Part shown: positions 8,851 through 16,986 of the stretch, one piece after another | How the letters are laid out: each line of letters starts with the position of its first letter | Position numbering within the stretch: the stretch's first letter is position 1 | Assembly (NCBI GenBank): GCA_016213675.1 | Contig: JACQZW010000038.1 | Location: forward strand, 1-53,238 | Direction of reading: 5' to 3' | Length of the DNA stretch: 53,238 nt | DNA from: Acidobacteriota bacterium | GTDB lineage: Bacteria; Acidobacteriota; Thermoanaerobaculia; Thermoanaerobaculales; Thermoanaerobaculaceae | Translations under genes and position numbers: made by a program | Notes under the pieces: generated by a model | Seen by the model: the letters and a program-made list of their open reading frames with translations, nothing else | The model's database searches: none | Told to the model about the DNA's origin: nothing

Positions 8851-10971
8851 TCACCCCACGAACGCCGTCGCGGCGAGCAGGTTCTGCAGCCAGAAGAGCA
8901 TGTGGACGAGCAGCTTGTTCGCCGGGGCGGACCGCTCCTCGAGGAGCCGCCCGTTGTTCAGGCGGTTGACGTCGAGGGCCATGAGGTCGTCGAGATCGAC
9001 CTCGGCGGCGACGAGCTCGGCGCTCCGCACGACCTCCCAGCGCACCCACCTCTCCTGCCCGTCCCACTCCCGCCGCTCGACGTGACCGTCGGCCCAGCGC
9101 AGCTCGACCGTGACCGGGTGGACGAACTCGCCCAGGCGGTCGACGACGACGACCGTGCGGTAGTCCTCGTCCTCGGCGCCCTCGCCCTTGTCCTCGTCCT
9201 CCTCCCCTTCGAGGGTGCGGACGCCGTCCCGCCACACGACTCCGCGGACCCTCCTGAGCTTCGAGCTGGTCACGGTCCGCACCCCGTAGTCGAGGGCGCG
9301 CGTCGAGTGGAACGCCTGCTCGAAGAACCACGTCAGGTCGCGGCTGACGCTGGCCTGGAAGCTCCGCTCGAAGTCGGCGGTCGACGGGTGGCGGAACTGC
9401 CACTCCTGGAAGAACGCGCGCATCGCCTTGTGGAACGCCGTCGTGCCGACCAGGTTCTCGAGATGGCGCAGGGTGACGGCGGGGCGCGCATAGGAGTTGA
9501 AGCCGTACGAGCCGCCGGTCCGGAACCGCCACGACTCCCGGACGATCGGGTCGGTGTAGCGTCCCCCGCCGAGGCTCGCGTGGTTGTTGTCGAAGGCGGT
9601 GGCCTCGAAGCCGAGAAGCTCGACCTGGCTGCCGTAGGCCTCGTCGGTGACGATCATGTCGTAGTACGAGTTGATCCCCTCGTCGAGCCACGACTCCTCG
9701 AACTCGTTGGAGGCGATCATCCCCATCCAGTAGTTGTGGCCGAACTCGTGGATGGTGACCATCTCCGCGGCGCGAACCTCGTCGAACGGCCACAGGCCGA
9801 GGAGCGGGTGGGTGCCGAGCGTGATGAGGGTGACGTACTCCATCCCGGCCGAGCCCATGGCGCCGCGCGGCGGGTCGACGAGGGTGAAGTGGGGATAGGG
9901 GTAGGCGCCGAGCCTGAGGCCGTAGCCGGCGAGCGCGACCTTCAGCGAAGAGATATAGCGGGCGGCCTGCGAGCGGTTCTCCGGCCGGACCAGCAGCGTG
10001 ATGTCGACCGGCAGCAGCGTGATCTCCTCCGGCGTCAGCCCGAGCAACCCGGCGATGCGCCCCTGCTCGACGGCGCACACGTCGGTGAGCGGGTCGAAGC
10101 GGTCGGGCACCACGACGAAGGCCGGGTCGGCGGTCCAGGCGAAGTCGTTGACCCCTTCCTGGACGAAGCGCGCCGTGACCGTGTCGGCGGTCGCGGTCTC
10201 CTCGACGAGGCGGCCGGTCCCGCCGATGTGGCCGCGGTAGCGCAGCGGCAGCGTGATGCTCACGTCGTAGTCGCCGAAGTCGGCGTAGAACTCGCTGTGG
10301 GCGTGGTATTGGTGGCAGTTCCACCCCGCCTCGGCGCGGCCGCGCACGCCGGCGTCCTCGAAGACGGCGACCTTCGGGAACCACTGCCCGCCGAGCACGT
10401 AGTCGCCGTGCGCGCCGTTGCGGGCGAACACGCCCGGCATCTGGCCGGCGAACTCGATCTCGACCTCGATCGACTCGCCGGGCGGCAGCGGGGCGAGGAG
10501 CGGGTAGCGGGCGACGGTCCGGTCGTCGGGGTTGCCGTCGTCGGGTGAGATGAACTGCTCACCGGCCTTGAGGTCGTCGCCCGCCGCGGTGCGCATTGCG
10601 GTGACCTCGATGAACCCCCACGTCTTCGGGGGGATCTTGACGCCGCGGAGCTGCCCGCCCGACTCGCGGAAGAACGTCGTCTTCGTGCTCGCGAAGGCGT
10701 TGAGGTAGAGGTGGAGCTGCAGCTCGGTGACCGGCACCGACGAGGTGTTGTGCCAGCGCAGGTGCTCGGTTCCGGCGATCGACCGCTCGCCCGGGTCGTA
10801 CGTCGCGCTCATCGCGATCGTGTAGACCCGCTCGGGTCCCGGGCCGGCAGGGGCGGTGTCCTGCGCCACGCCGGACCCCGCGCCGCCGGCAAGCAACGCG
10901 ACGGCCACCGCGAACCCAACCCCGAAGCCCGTTCCGCGCCCCGAACGCCCTCGTCCGCCTGGCATCCGCAC
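8851..10971 (-). CDS. M1 family zinc metallopeptidase, secreted
   Basis: This 706-residue peptidase of the aminopeptidase N superfamily cleaves N-terminal residues from peptides. The zinc site is complete: HEFGH at His408-His412 and the third ligand Glu431 in WLDEG, the HExxH-18-E pattern. The exopeptidase motif, usually GxMEN, reads AGMEY, a variant seen in some bacterial M1 branches that could change specificity. A signal peptide is clear (Arg-rich start, hydrophobic core about 17-30, cleavage after VAQ). A beta domain (about 45-270) precedes the catalytic domain (to about 520), and a shorter C-terminal part ends in a hydrophobic stretch. An acidic insert (EDEDKGEGAEDED) lies near residue 600. 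The downstream partner is a membrane protein gene 4 nt away. Confidence 0.88.
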   Translation of the reverse strand: MRMPGGRGRSGRGTGFGVGFAVAVALLAGGAGSGVAQDTAPAGPGPERVYTIAMSATYDPGERSIAGTEHLRWHNTSSVPVTELQLHLYLNAFASTKTTFFRESGGQLRGVKIPPKTWGFIEVTAMRTAAGDDLKAGEQFISPDDGNPDDRTVARYPLLAPLPPGESIEVEIEFAGQMPGVFARNGAHGDYVLGGQWFPKVAVFEDAGVRGRAEAGWNCHQYHAHSEFYADFGDYDVSITLPLRYRGHIGGTGRLVEETATADTVTARFVQEGVNDFAWTADPAFVVVPDRFDPLTDVCAVEQGRIAGLLGLTPEEITLLPVDITLLVRPENRSQAARYISSLKVALAGYGLRLGAYPYPHFTLVDPPRGAMGSAGMEYVTLITLGTHPLLGLWPFDEVRAAEMVTIHEFGHNYWMGMIASNEFEESWLDEGINSYYDMIVTDEAYGSQVELLGFEATAFDNNHASLGGGRYTDPIVRESWRFRTGGSYGFNSYARPAVTLRHLENLVGTTAFHKAMRAFFQEWQFRHPSTADFERSFQASVSRDLTWFFEQAFHSTRALDYGVRTVTSSKLRRVRGVVWRDGVRTLEGEEDEDKGEGAEDEDYRTVVVVDRLGEFVHPVTVELRWADGHVERREWDGQERWVRWEVVRSAELVAAEVDLDDLMALDVNRLNNGRLLEERSAPANKLLVHMLFWLQNLLAATAFVG

Positions 10972-11140
10972 CTCCGCCTCGTGACAGCTTCGTTACGATA
11001 CATCCCCTCGCAAGGTTCGCCCACCCGCGGGGTCAGGTCTTGTACTATGTGGGTTAGCTCCGCCTCCCGCCCATTCCACGCGCACGAACCCAACAGCCGC
11101 CGAGAAGCCGGCTCCAACCGTCGCTCGCGCCCGGATGGGG

Positions 11141-11146
11141 TAGCCT
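11141..11146 (+). promoter_or_regulatory. Candidate -10 box, leaderless geometry
   Basis: TAGCCT ends 6 nt before ATG at 11153. The local sequence TAGCCTT..TTCATG is nearly identical to that before the gene at 38883. The 180-bp gap from 10972 also has to hold the promoter of the divergent M1 peptidase gene. Confidence 0.45.
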
Positions 11147-11152
11147 TCCTTC

Positions 11153-12862
11153 ATGACCTCGCCGGTCGAGGATTCACCGACGCGGCACCGAGTGGCACGA
11201 GCCGCAGGTCTGGCTCCGCTCGTCGCCCTGGCGCTGCTGTGGGCGAGCCTGGTCCCCTCGATGGGGCGGATGCCGTCCAACGACTACTACGGGATCGTCG
11301 GCCAGGTCGTCGACGGCGACCGCTTCACCTCCGACCCGCTGCGCTGGCTCCTCGTCAAGTCGAACGAGCACACCGTCGTGCTGCCGACCCTGATCTACGT
11401 CGCCAACGTCGCGCTCTTCGCCGGCGACAACCGGGCGCTCTCCGCGCTTTCCCTGCTGTTCCTCCTCGCCCTCGGGTGCACCCTCTGGTCGCTCCTGCCG
11501 GCGGGCCTGCGCGCCGGGAGGCTCGCAGGGCCGGCCTGGGGCCTCGTCCTGGCCGGCATGGTCTTCACGCCGGCTGCGGCGCACAGCATCGTCCTCGGCT
11601 TCTCCGGGACGATCTGGTTCCTGTCCAACCTCTTCGCCGCTCTCGCCGCCCACCGCCTCGCGGCCAGCGCCGCCGAGCGATCGGGCGTCGCCTTCGCCGG
11701 CGTGCTGGCGGCCGCCGGTCTCGGCGCCGTGACCTACTCGACGAACCTGTCGCTGTGGCCCGCCCTGCTGGTCGGCGCCGTCCTCCTCAGTCTCCCGCTC
11801 CGTAGGCTCGCCCTGTTGGCCGGCGGCGGCGCGCTGGCCTTCGCCTTCGCCGCCCTGACGTACACGCGCCCGGACCAACACGCGGCGCCCGTCGTCGGCG
11901 ACCCCGTCGCGGTCGGCAAGTTCCTCGCCGTCTACCTGGGCGCGCCGCTCGCCACGGACCCGCGGCTGGCCGGGCCCCTCGGCATCGCCGGCCTCCTCGT
12001 CGGGGGCGCGTTCGTCGCCTCCGTGCTCCTCCGCAGTGACCGCGCCGAGATCCGGGCCGTCGCCCCCTGGCTCGTCCTGCAGCTCTACGCGGTCGGCAAC
12101 GCGCTCGGCACTGCCGTCGCCCGCGCCGGCATGGGCGGCGCCCGCTCGTCGCGCTACGCGTCGGTGGCGATCCTCTTCTGGATCGGGACGGTCGTGATCG
12201 GAGCCCTGCTCGCCGCCCGGACCGGCGCCCGGCGGCCCCGCGTGTGGACCAGGCTCACGGTGGCGGCCGGGTTGCTCCTTGTCGCCGCCACCTGGGTCCA
12301 CGGCCGGCCCATCCTCCGCACCTACCGCGAGCGTGCCACCCTCCACCCGCTCGCCGAGCTCGCGATCGTCCACGGGGTCCCCGACCGCCTGGCCCTGGAC
12401 GCGGTGACGCCCGCTCCCCAGGAGATCGACCTCCTGCGGCACTTCATGATTGCCCGCCGGCACGTGCCGTTCGACCGGCCGCCGCTGGCGACCTACGGCC
12501 AGGCCGTGACGGTCGGACCCGCGCCCAGCAGGCTCCCTGCGCTCGACCCGGCGACGGTGGTCGCCACGCCGGTCGGCGGACCGGTCGTGCGCCTGAAGCT
12601 ACAGGGGATCCACGGGTTCGCCCGCCCGGCCGAGCTGCTGCTCGTCGACGGCGAAGGCGCGGCGCGCGGCGTGTTGCGGGACGTCTCACCGCCCTGGTTC
12701 GTGCGGCTGCGCCGCGGCGACACCGGCGCGCGGCGGTGGGCCGGCTACCTCGTACCGACCGGCGTCTCGGGGCGCCTCTTCGTCTGCGTTGCGGACCCAG
12801 GTGGCGGTCCACTCAACCCGGTCGCCGTGCTCCCCGTGCCCGCCCCTGCTCGGGACCGGTGA
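11153..12862 (+). CDS. Multi-pass membrane protein, possibly GT-C-like
   Basis: The 569-residue protein has around ten hydrophobic segments between residues 18 and 390 and a soluble C-terminal region of about 175 residues with a beta-rich look. The first loop holds SNDYYGIVGQVVDG and then KSNEHTVVLPTLIYV. An acidic residue in loop 1 and the overall plan resemble the other putative GT-C proteins here, but I see no conserved HPP or DE motif, so membership is uncertain. Most likely it is an envelope glycan or surface-polymer protein. The start is ATG. No Shine-Dalgarno site is visible, and a TAGCCT box lies just upstream. It converges on ugd with a gap of about 20 bp. Confidence 0.6.
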   Translation: MTSPVEDSPTRHRVARAAGLAPLVALALLWASLVPSMGRMPSNDYYGIVGQVVDGDRFTSDPLRWLLVKSNEHTVVLPTLIYVANVALFAGDNRALSALSLLFLLALGCTLWSLLPAGLRAGRLAGPAWGLVLAGMVFTPAAAHSIVLGFSGTIWFLSNLFAALAAHRLAASAAERSGVAFAGVLAAAGLGAVTYSTNLSLWPALLVGAVLLSLPLRRLALLAGGGALAFAFAALTYTRPDQHAAPVVGDPVAVGKFLAVYLGAPLATDPRLAGPLGIAGLLVGGAFVASVLLRSDRAEIRAVAPWLVLQLYAVGNALGTAVARAGMGGARSSRYASVAILFWIGTVVIGALLAARTGARRPRVWTRLTVAAGLLLVAATWVHGRPILRTYRERATLHPLAELAIVHGVPDRLALDAVTPAPQEIDLLRHFMIARRHVPFDRPPLATYGQAVTVGPAPSRLPALDPATVVATPVGGPVVRLKLQGIHGFARPAELLLVDGEGAARGVLRDVSPPWFVRLRRGDTGARRWAGYLVPTGVSGRLFVCVADPGGGPLNPVAVLPVPAPARDR

Positions 12863-12883
12863 GCCGTTGCCCGTCCCCTGTCG

Positions 12884-14188
12884 TCAGGGCCTGCCGACCG
12901 AGTCGTAGGTGAACCCGGCCTCGCGCATCCGCGCGGGCTCGTAGACGTTGCGCAGGTCCACCAGGTTGGGCCGGCGCAGCAGGCCCTTGAGCTTCTCGAG
13001 GTCGAGGGAGCGGAACTGGTTCCACTCGGTGAGGATGACCAGGCAATCGGCGCCCTTGGCGGCGTCGTAGGCGTCGGAGCAGTAGACGAGCGAGGCGGGC
13101 AGCACCTCGCGGGCGTTGTCCATCGCCGCCGGGTCGAAGGCGCGCAGCGTCGCCCCCTCCGCGGCGAGGGCCTCGAGGATGGGGATCGCCGCCGACTCGC
13201 GCATGTCGTCGGTCTCGGGCTTGAACGACAGCCCGAGCACGCCGACGGTCAACCCGGCGACGGCGCCGCCGCACAGCGCGCGGACCTTGTCGACCATCCG
13301 CAGCTTGACCTGCTCGTTGACCGCGACGACCGTCTCGACGATCGCGAACGGCCGCCCGGCCTGGCGCGCGATGTCGGTGAGCGCCTTGGTGTCCTTGGGG
13401 AAGCACGAGCCGCCGTAGCCCGGCCCGGGGTGGAGGAACTTCGGCCCGATCCGGCGGTCGAGGCCCATCCCCCGGGCGACGTGATGGACGTCGGCGCCGA
13501 GCCGCTCGCACAGCTCGGCGACCTCGTTGATGAAGGTGATCTTGGTGGCGAGGAAGGCGTTCGAGGCGTACTTGATGAGCTCGGACGACTCCACGTTGGT
13601 GATCACGAACGGCGTCTCGATGAGGTAGAGCGGCCGGTAGATGTCCTTCATGATCGCCACGGCCTGGTCGTCGCGGGCGCCGATGACGACCCGGTCGGGG
13701 CGCATGAAGTCCTCGATCGCCGAGCCCTCGCGGAGGAACTCGGGGTTCGACACCACCGAGAACGGGTACTTCCCGTTGCGCTCGCGGATCACCTTCTCGA
13801 CGAGCTGGCCCGTCCCGATCGGCACCGTGGACTTGGTGACGACGACCTTGTAGCCGTTCATCGAGTCGGCGATCGCCTCGGCGACCTGGACGACGTACGA
13901 CAGGTCGGCCGAGCCGTCCTCCTTCGGCGGCGTGCCGACGGCGATGAAGATGGCGAGCGCGTTCTCCACCGCCTCGCGGAGCTCGGTGGTGAAGTGGAGG
14001 CGGCCGGCAGCGGCGTTCTTCGCGACGATGGCGTCGAGCCCCGGCTCGTAGATCGGGATCTTGCCGTCCTTGAGCATGGCGATCTTGCCGGCGTCGTTGT
14101 CGACGCAGGTGACGTCCATGCCGAAGTCGGCGAGGCACGCCCCGGTGACCAGCCCGACGTAGCCGCTTCCCACGACCGCGATGTGCAT
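12884..14188 (-). CDS. ugd: UDP-glucose 6-dehydrogenase
   Basis: This 434-residue enzyme oxidises UDP-glucose to UDP-glucuronate with two NAD+. The N-terminal Rossmann motif is VVGSGYVGLVTG, and the catalytic Cys lies in GGSCFPKDTKAL. The central helix and the C-terminal UDP-binding domain (GLSFKPETDDMRESAAIPI) are complete, and length and order are as in bacterial Ugd/RkpK proteins. The product feeds surface polysaccharides and, through the epimerase at 34960-35916, probably UDP-galacturonate. The ATG start at 14188 has GGAGGG 9 nt upstream. It has its own promoter in the 209-bp gap below the toxin gene. Confidence 0.95.
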   Translation of the reverse strand: MHIAVVGSGYVGLVTGACLADFGMDVTCVDNDAGKIAMLKDGKIPIYEPGLDAIVAKNAAAGRLHFTTELREAVENALAIFIAVGTPPKEDGSADLSYVVQVAEAIADSMNGYKVVVTKSTVPIGTGQLVEKVIRERNGKYPFSVVSNPEFLREGSAIEDFMRPDRVVIGARDDQAVAIMKDIYRPLYLIETPFVITNVESSELIKYASNAFLATKITFINEVAELCERLGADVHHVARGMGLDRRIGPKFLHPGPGYGGSCFPKDTKALTDIARQAGRPFAIVETVVAVNEQVKLRMVDKVRALCGGAVAGLTVGVLGLSFKPETDDMRESAAIPILEALAAEGATLRAFDPAAMDNAREVLPASLVYCSDAYDAAKGADCLVILTEWNQFRSLDLEKLKGLLRRPNLVDLRNVYEPARMREAGFTYDSVGRP

Positions 14189-14225
14189 TCAGACCCTCCA
14201 GGGACCGGACGAGGCCCGGCGGCGC

Positions 14226-14255
14226 AGTCTAGTCTCGCCCGCCACCCCTGGGCAA
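14226..14255 (-). promoter_or_regulatory. Candidate ugd promoter
   Basis: On the minus strand TTGCCC (14255-14250), an 18-nt spacer and TAGACT (14231-14226) lie about 37 nt before the ugd start, leaving room for its GGAGGG ribosome binding site. Confidence 0.5.
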
Positions 14256-14397
14256 CCGCGCCCGAAAGCGCCACCGCCTCCGCCCCTGCCGCCCGCCAAA
14301 GCAAGCGGTGTCGATCGCTACCGCCCCGACCAGAGATCGACGACGGGGCGCTGGGGCCCTTGCTGAAGACAGGACCTGCCGTTGGCGAGGTCAGCCC

Positions 14398-15276
14398 TCA
14401 CGTGCGACTCAAGGCGCTCGCCACCATCCGCACGATTCCAAAGGCACGATCGAGGTCGAAGGCGGCGAAGTCGGCCGGCCGCAGCACCGGGCGCAACCGG
14501 AGGTCGACCTGGCGCCGCAGTGTTGCAAGCCTGCCTTCCGACACGTCCACGGCGGCGTTGCCGGGTACGGCCAGCTTGGATTGCGCGAGCCCGATGAGGG
14601 CGGCATCGCCGGCGTCCAGCAGCCCTCGCCTCGCCGCCCAGTCGAGGTCGAAGAAGTCGCGGATCGCCGGCTCGCGGCGACTCAGTGCGGCGCGGAGCTT
14701 CTCGGCGAACGCCTCAATCAGCGCGATACAGCGCACTGGGACCGGAGCGACCAACGGCTCCTCGGTGATGGGATCCAACAAGATCGTCGCGGCATCGCAC
14801 GTCGTGGCGGCAACGAGCAGCGGCTCGCGGAGCGCCACCTCGACCTTGACCGTCTCCTCTCTCCCGGTAAGCACCGACGTGTAGGCGAGCGTCGCGAGGT
14901 ACTGCGTGGAGTTGTTTGCACCGACGAGCGACTCGGCAACGCGCAGGGACGGGTGCCGGTTCGGCAGCTCGTCCAGCGCCTCCTTGACCGGCGCAATGGA
15001 GGCGCGGCGCTGGCCGCGCGTCGCAACGCCTGCGACCGAGATGGTGAAGTCCAGGTCTTCGCTCAGCCGGTAGAACCCGGCATGCACCTTCGCCAGGCAG
15101 GTGCCACCCTTGAAGACCAGACCGCCCGCGTTCGAGAGTCCATTCAGGACGAGCGTGCAGAAGTAGTCCTTTTCCACAAGGCGTGGAGCGAAAAGCGTCT
15201 GCGCCGACGTGAAGCGCACGGCCTCGACGAACACGACCGGATCGAGGTGCACCCAAGGTCCGGGCCGCTCATTCAC
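14398..15276 (-). CDS. abiEii: AbiEii/AbiGii family nucleotidyltransferase toxin
   Basis: This 292-residue protein is the toxin of a type IV toxin-antitoxin pair, a DNA polymerase beta-like nucleotidyltransferase. The core motif is visible in KGGTCLAKVH followed by RLSEDLDFTI, the G-G-T/S and D-x-D-type catalytic signature of the family. The helical C-terminal part is present, so it looks intact. Family members are growth-inhibiting, and some modify tRNA 3' ends. The original AbiE systems abort phage infection. The start is GTG and overlaps the end of the antitoxin gene by 8 bp, the usual tight antitoxin-toxin order. Codon and base use look a little less GC-extreme than the neighbours, suggesting acquisition. 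Confidence 0.88.
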   Translation of the reverse strand: MNERPGPWVHLDPVVFVEAVRFTSAQTLFAPRLVEKDYFCTLVLNGLSNAGGLVFKGGTCLAKVHAGFYRLSEDLDFTISVAGVATRGQRRASIAPVKEALDELPNRHPSLRVAESLVGANNSTQYLATLAYTSVLTGREETVKVEVALREPLLVAATTCDAATILLDPITEEPLVAPVPVRCIALIEAFAEKLRAALSRREPAIRDFFDLDWAARRGLLDAGDAALIGLAQSKLAVPGNAAVDVSEGRLATLRRQVDLRLRPVLRPADFAAFDLDRAFGIVRMVASALSRT

Positions 15277-16072
15277 GGTCGTTCCACACGATCCCCCAGC
15301 GGCGATCCACGCGACCTCGCTTGAGTCGTCCCGGAATCCAAGGGATCACGCTGGTTGACGCTTTCAGTGCGCGCTCGACCTCCAGGAGCAGGTGCTGCCC
15401 GACGTTCAGGCGATCAAGCAACGCTCCGATCCTGCGGATGGTGCCCACGTCGCCGTAGCGCAGGGTCACGCGAGCGAGTTCTTCCGGATCGACGCGGCCC
15501 GCGCGAAGCTCCGCCCTTATCCAGTCGAACGCCTGCGGCAGCGTGTCGAAGCGGGCCCAGTCGTACACCGCATCGACCAGCGAGCGGGCTCGCGAGGAGT
15601 AGAGCGCCACCTCGCCGCTGCTCATCCTTACCCGCTCGGTCGCGCCCAACCGCCGGTCCGCCACCTTGACGAGGATCAGCGAGATCGCACCGACCGTCCG
15701 CTCGCCGGAAATCCGGTTGTTGTAGGCGATCGGGCGATTCGGTATTTGCTCGGTGAAGCCGTAGCGGTTGAACGCGGAGAGACCGCAGACCTGGTAGCGC
15801 CCGCCGCGCTCGGCCATCAGCGCGTTGAGCGCTTGCGCCTCGTCGGGCGACCAGAGCCCGCCGAGTGGGAGCTTGTCCGGCGCCAGGTACAACCCGCGCT
15901 GCACCCGAGCGATCCACCCGGCCCTGGCCAAGCGGCTCAGGAGGTTTCGCTCCTGGAGCGGCGACAGGCGCAGCGGCCCGGTCAGCTCGCCGGTTCGCAT
16001 CGTGGTCTTGCCGCGCAGTTGCAGGTAGGCGAACAGCCGCCGTTCAAGCTCGCCCATCCGCCGCTTCTTCAT
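15269..16072 (-). CDS. abiEi: AbiEi-like antitoxin and transcriptional repressor
   Basis: This 267-residue protein precedes the toxin gene and has the AbiEi plan. An N-terminal winged-helix domain (about 5-65, with LSPLQERNLLSRLARAGWI and RVQRGLYLAP) is followed by the antitoxin domain (about 75-230). Known AbiEi proteins block the toxin without stable binding and repress their own operon by binding inverted repeats in the promoter. Here the promoter is AT-rich and carries such a repeat. The ATG start at 16072 lies 6 nt after a -10 box, and a second ATG (MGELERR) five codons in is possible. Confidence 0.85.
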   Translation of the reverse strand: MKKRRMGELERRLFAYLQLRGKTTMRTGELTGPLRLSPLQERNLLSRLARAGWIARVQRGLYLAPDKLPLGGLWSPDEAQALNALMAERGGRYQVCGLSAFNRYGFTEQIPNRPIAYNNRISGERTVGAISLILVKVADRRLGATERVRMSSGEVALYSSRARSLVDAVYDWARFDTLPQAFDWIRAELRAGRVDPEELARVTLRYGDVGTIRRIGALLDRLNVGQHLLLEVERALKASTSVIPWIPGRLKRGRVDRRWGIVWNDRE

Positions 16073-16078
16073 GCCTGT

Positions 16079-16135
16079 ACGCTAGATCATCAATACTCAC
16101 CTGTCAAGCTATTATCCCGGTAATATAGTACACAT
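16079..16135 (-). promoter_or_regulatory. abiE promoter with AT-rich inverted repeat
   Basis: On the minus strand TTGACA (16107-16102), a 17-nt spacer and TAGCGT (16084-16079) form a good sigma-70 promoter, with the ATG 6 nt after the -10 box. Just upstream of the -35, TATTACC and GGGATAATA-like arms form an imperfect palindrome (about 16112-16128), a candidate AbiEi operator. This is the most AT-rich stretch of the neighbourhood. Confidence 0.6.
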
Positions 16136-16293
16136 CTCCACGCCGCGATCTCGACGCTCACCAAACGCAGGGTCACCCGTCCCCAGGCGGCGCGAAGCCC
16201 GAAGACGGTGCGCCCGTCGAGGGTCCAAGAGCGTCCGCTGCCTCGGCTCACCAACCCGCGGTCGCCGGACGGGACACTTCGCGGCCGCGTCCC

Positions 16294-16346
16294 AGCGGAC
16301 GGAGGCCGTCCGCTGAGACGGGGTTTCGATCGGGTGGGGCTAGAAT
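16294..16346 (+). promoter_or_regulatory. Palindrome plus -10 box upstream of the polyketide operon
   Basis: AGCGGACGG and CCGTCCGCT form a perfect 9-bp inverted repeat with a 3-nt spacer (16294-16314). TAGAAT at 16341-16346 is a good -10 box, but the -35 position (about 16318-16323) is poor. A palindrome directly upstream of a weak -35 fits an activator site or an operator. The rest of the 16073-16398 gap holds the abiE promoter and nothing else I can name. Confidence 0.45.
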
Positions 16347-16398
16347 GATCGGCGCCGTCACGCGGTTGCACTTTGACGGAGCGCGGAGGTGGGGGTCA

Positions 16399-16986
16399 AT
16401 GCGCAGAGTCCTGGGTCTTGCCGTACTCGTCTCGTTGAGCCTCGCCGGCTCGGTTCGGGCCGAGGAGCAAGTGCTTCGCCTCGACGCGGGGCTGACGAAG
16501 GTCGACTTCACGCTGGATGCGACGCTGCACGCCGCCGACGGGACGCTGGGGTGCACGTCCGGCGAGGTCCGCTTCGACCTCGCGACCGGCGCCGCCTCGG
16601 GACGGCTCGTGTTCGACGCCACCTCGACCCAAACCGGCCACGAGGGCCGCGACCGGAAGATGCACGAGGAGGTCCTGGAGAGCGCGCGCTTCCCGGAGAT
16701 CGTCTTCACGCCGGCGAAGATCGACAAGCGGGTCGACGACATGGGCAACGGGGACGTGCGGCTCACGGGAACGCTGGCAATTCACGGCGCCGACCACCCG
16801 TTCACGATCGCGGCCCGGGTGCGGCGCAACGGCGACAAGGTCAGCGCCACCGGCTCCTTCGACATCCCCTACGTCGCCTGGGGGATGAACGACCCGAGCG
16901 TGTTCGTCCTGCGCGTCGCCAAGGTGATCAAGGTGCGCTTCTCCACGGTCGGCACGCTCACGGCGGAGCCCGCGGACGCGCCGTGA
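16399..16986 (+). CDS. YceI family lipid-binding periplasmic protein
   Basis: This 195-residue protein has a signal peptide (about 1-20, ending VRAEE) and a single YceI domain, a lipocalin-like beta barrel that binds polyisoprenoid or other long-chain lipids. Family motifs are visible in LDAGLTKVDFTLDATLH, TGHEGRDRKMHEE and FPEIVFTPAKI. I chose ATG at 16399 because GGAGG lies upstream and a signal peptide follows at once. The stop codon overlaps the start of the type III polyketide synthase gene, so it heads that operon. A lipid carrier co-translated with a lipid-polyketide enzyme suggests it binds the product or its isoprenoid relatives in the periplasm. That link is inference. Confidence 0.88.
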   Translation: MRRVLGLAVLVSLSLAGSVRAEEQVLRLDAGLTKVDFTLDATLHAADGTLGCTSGEVRFDLATGAASGRLVFDATSTQTGHEGRDRKMHEEVLESARFPEIVFTPAKIDKRVDDMGNGDVRLTGTLAIHGADHPFTIAARVRRNGDKVSATGSFDIPYVAWGMNDPSVFVLRVAKVIKVRFSTVGTLTAEPADAP

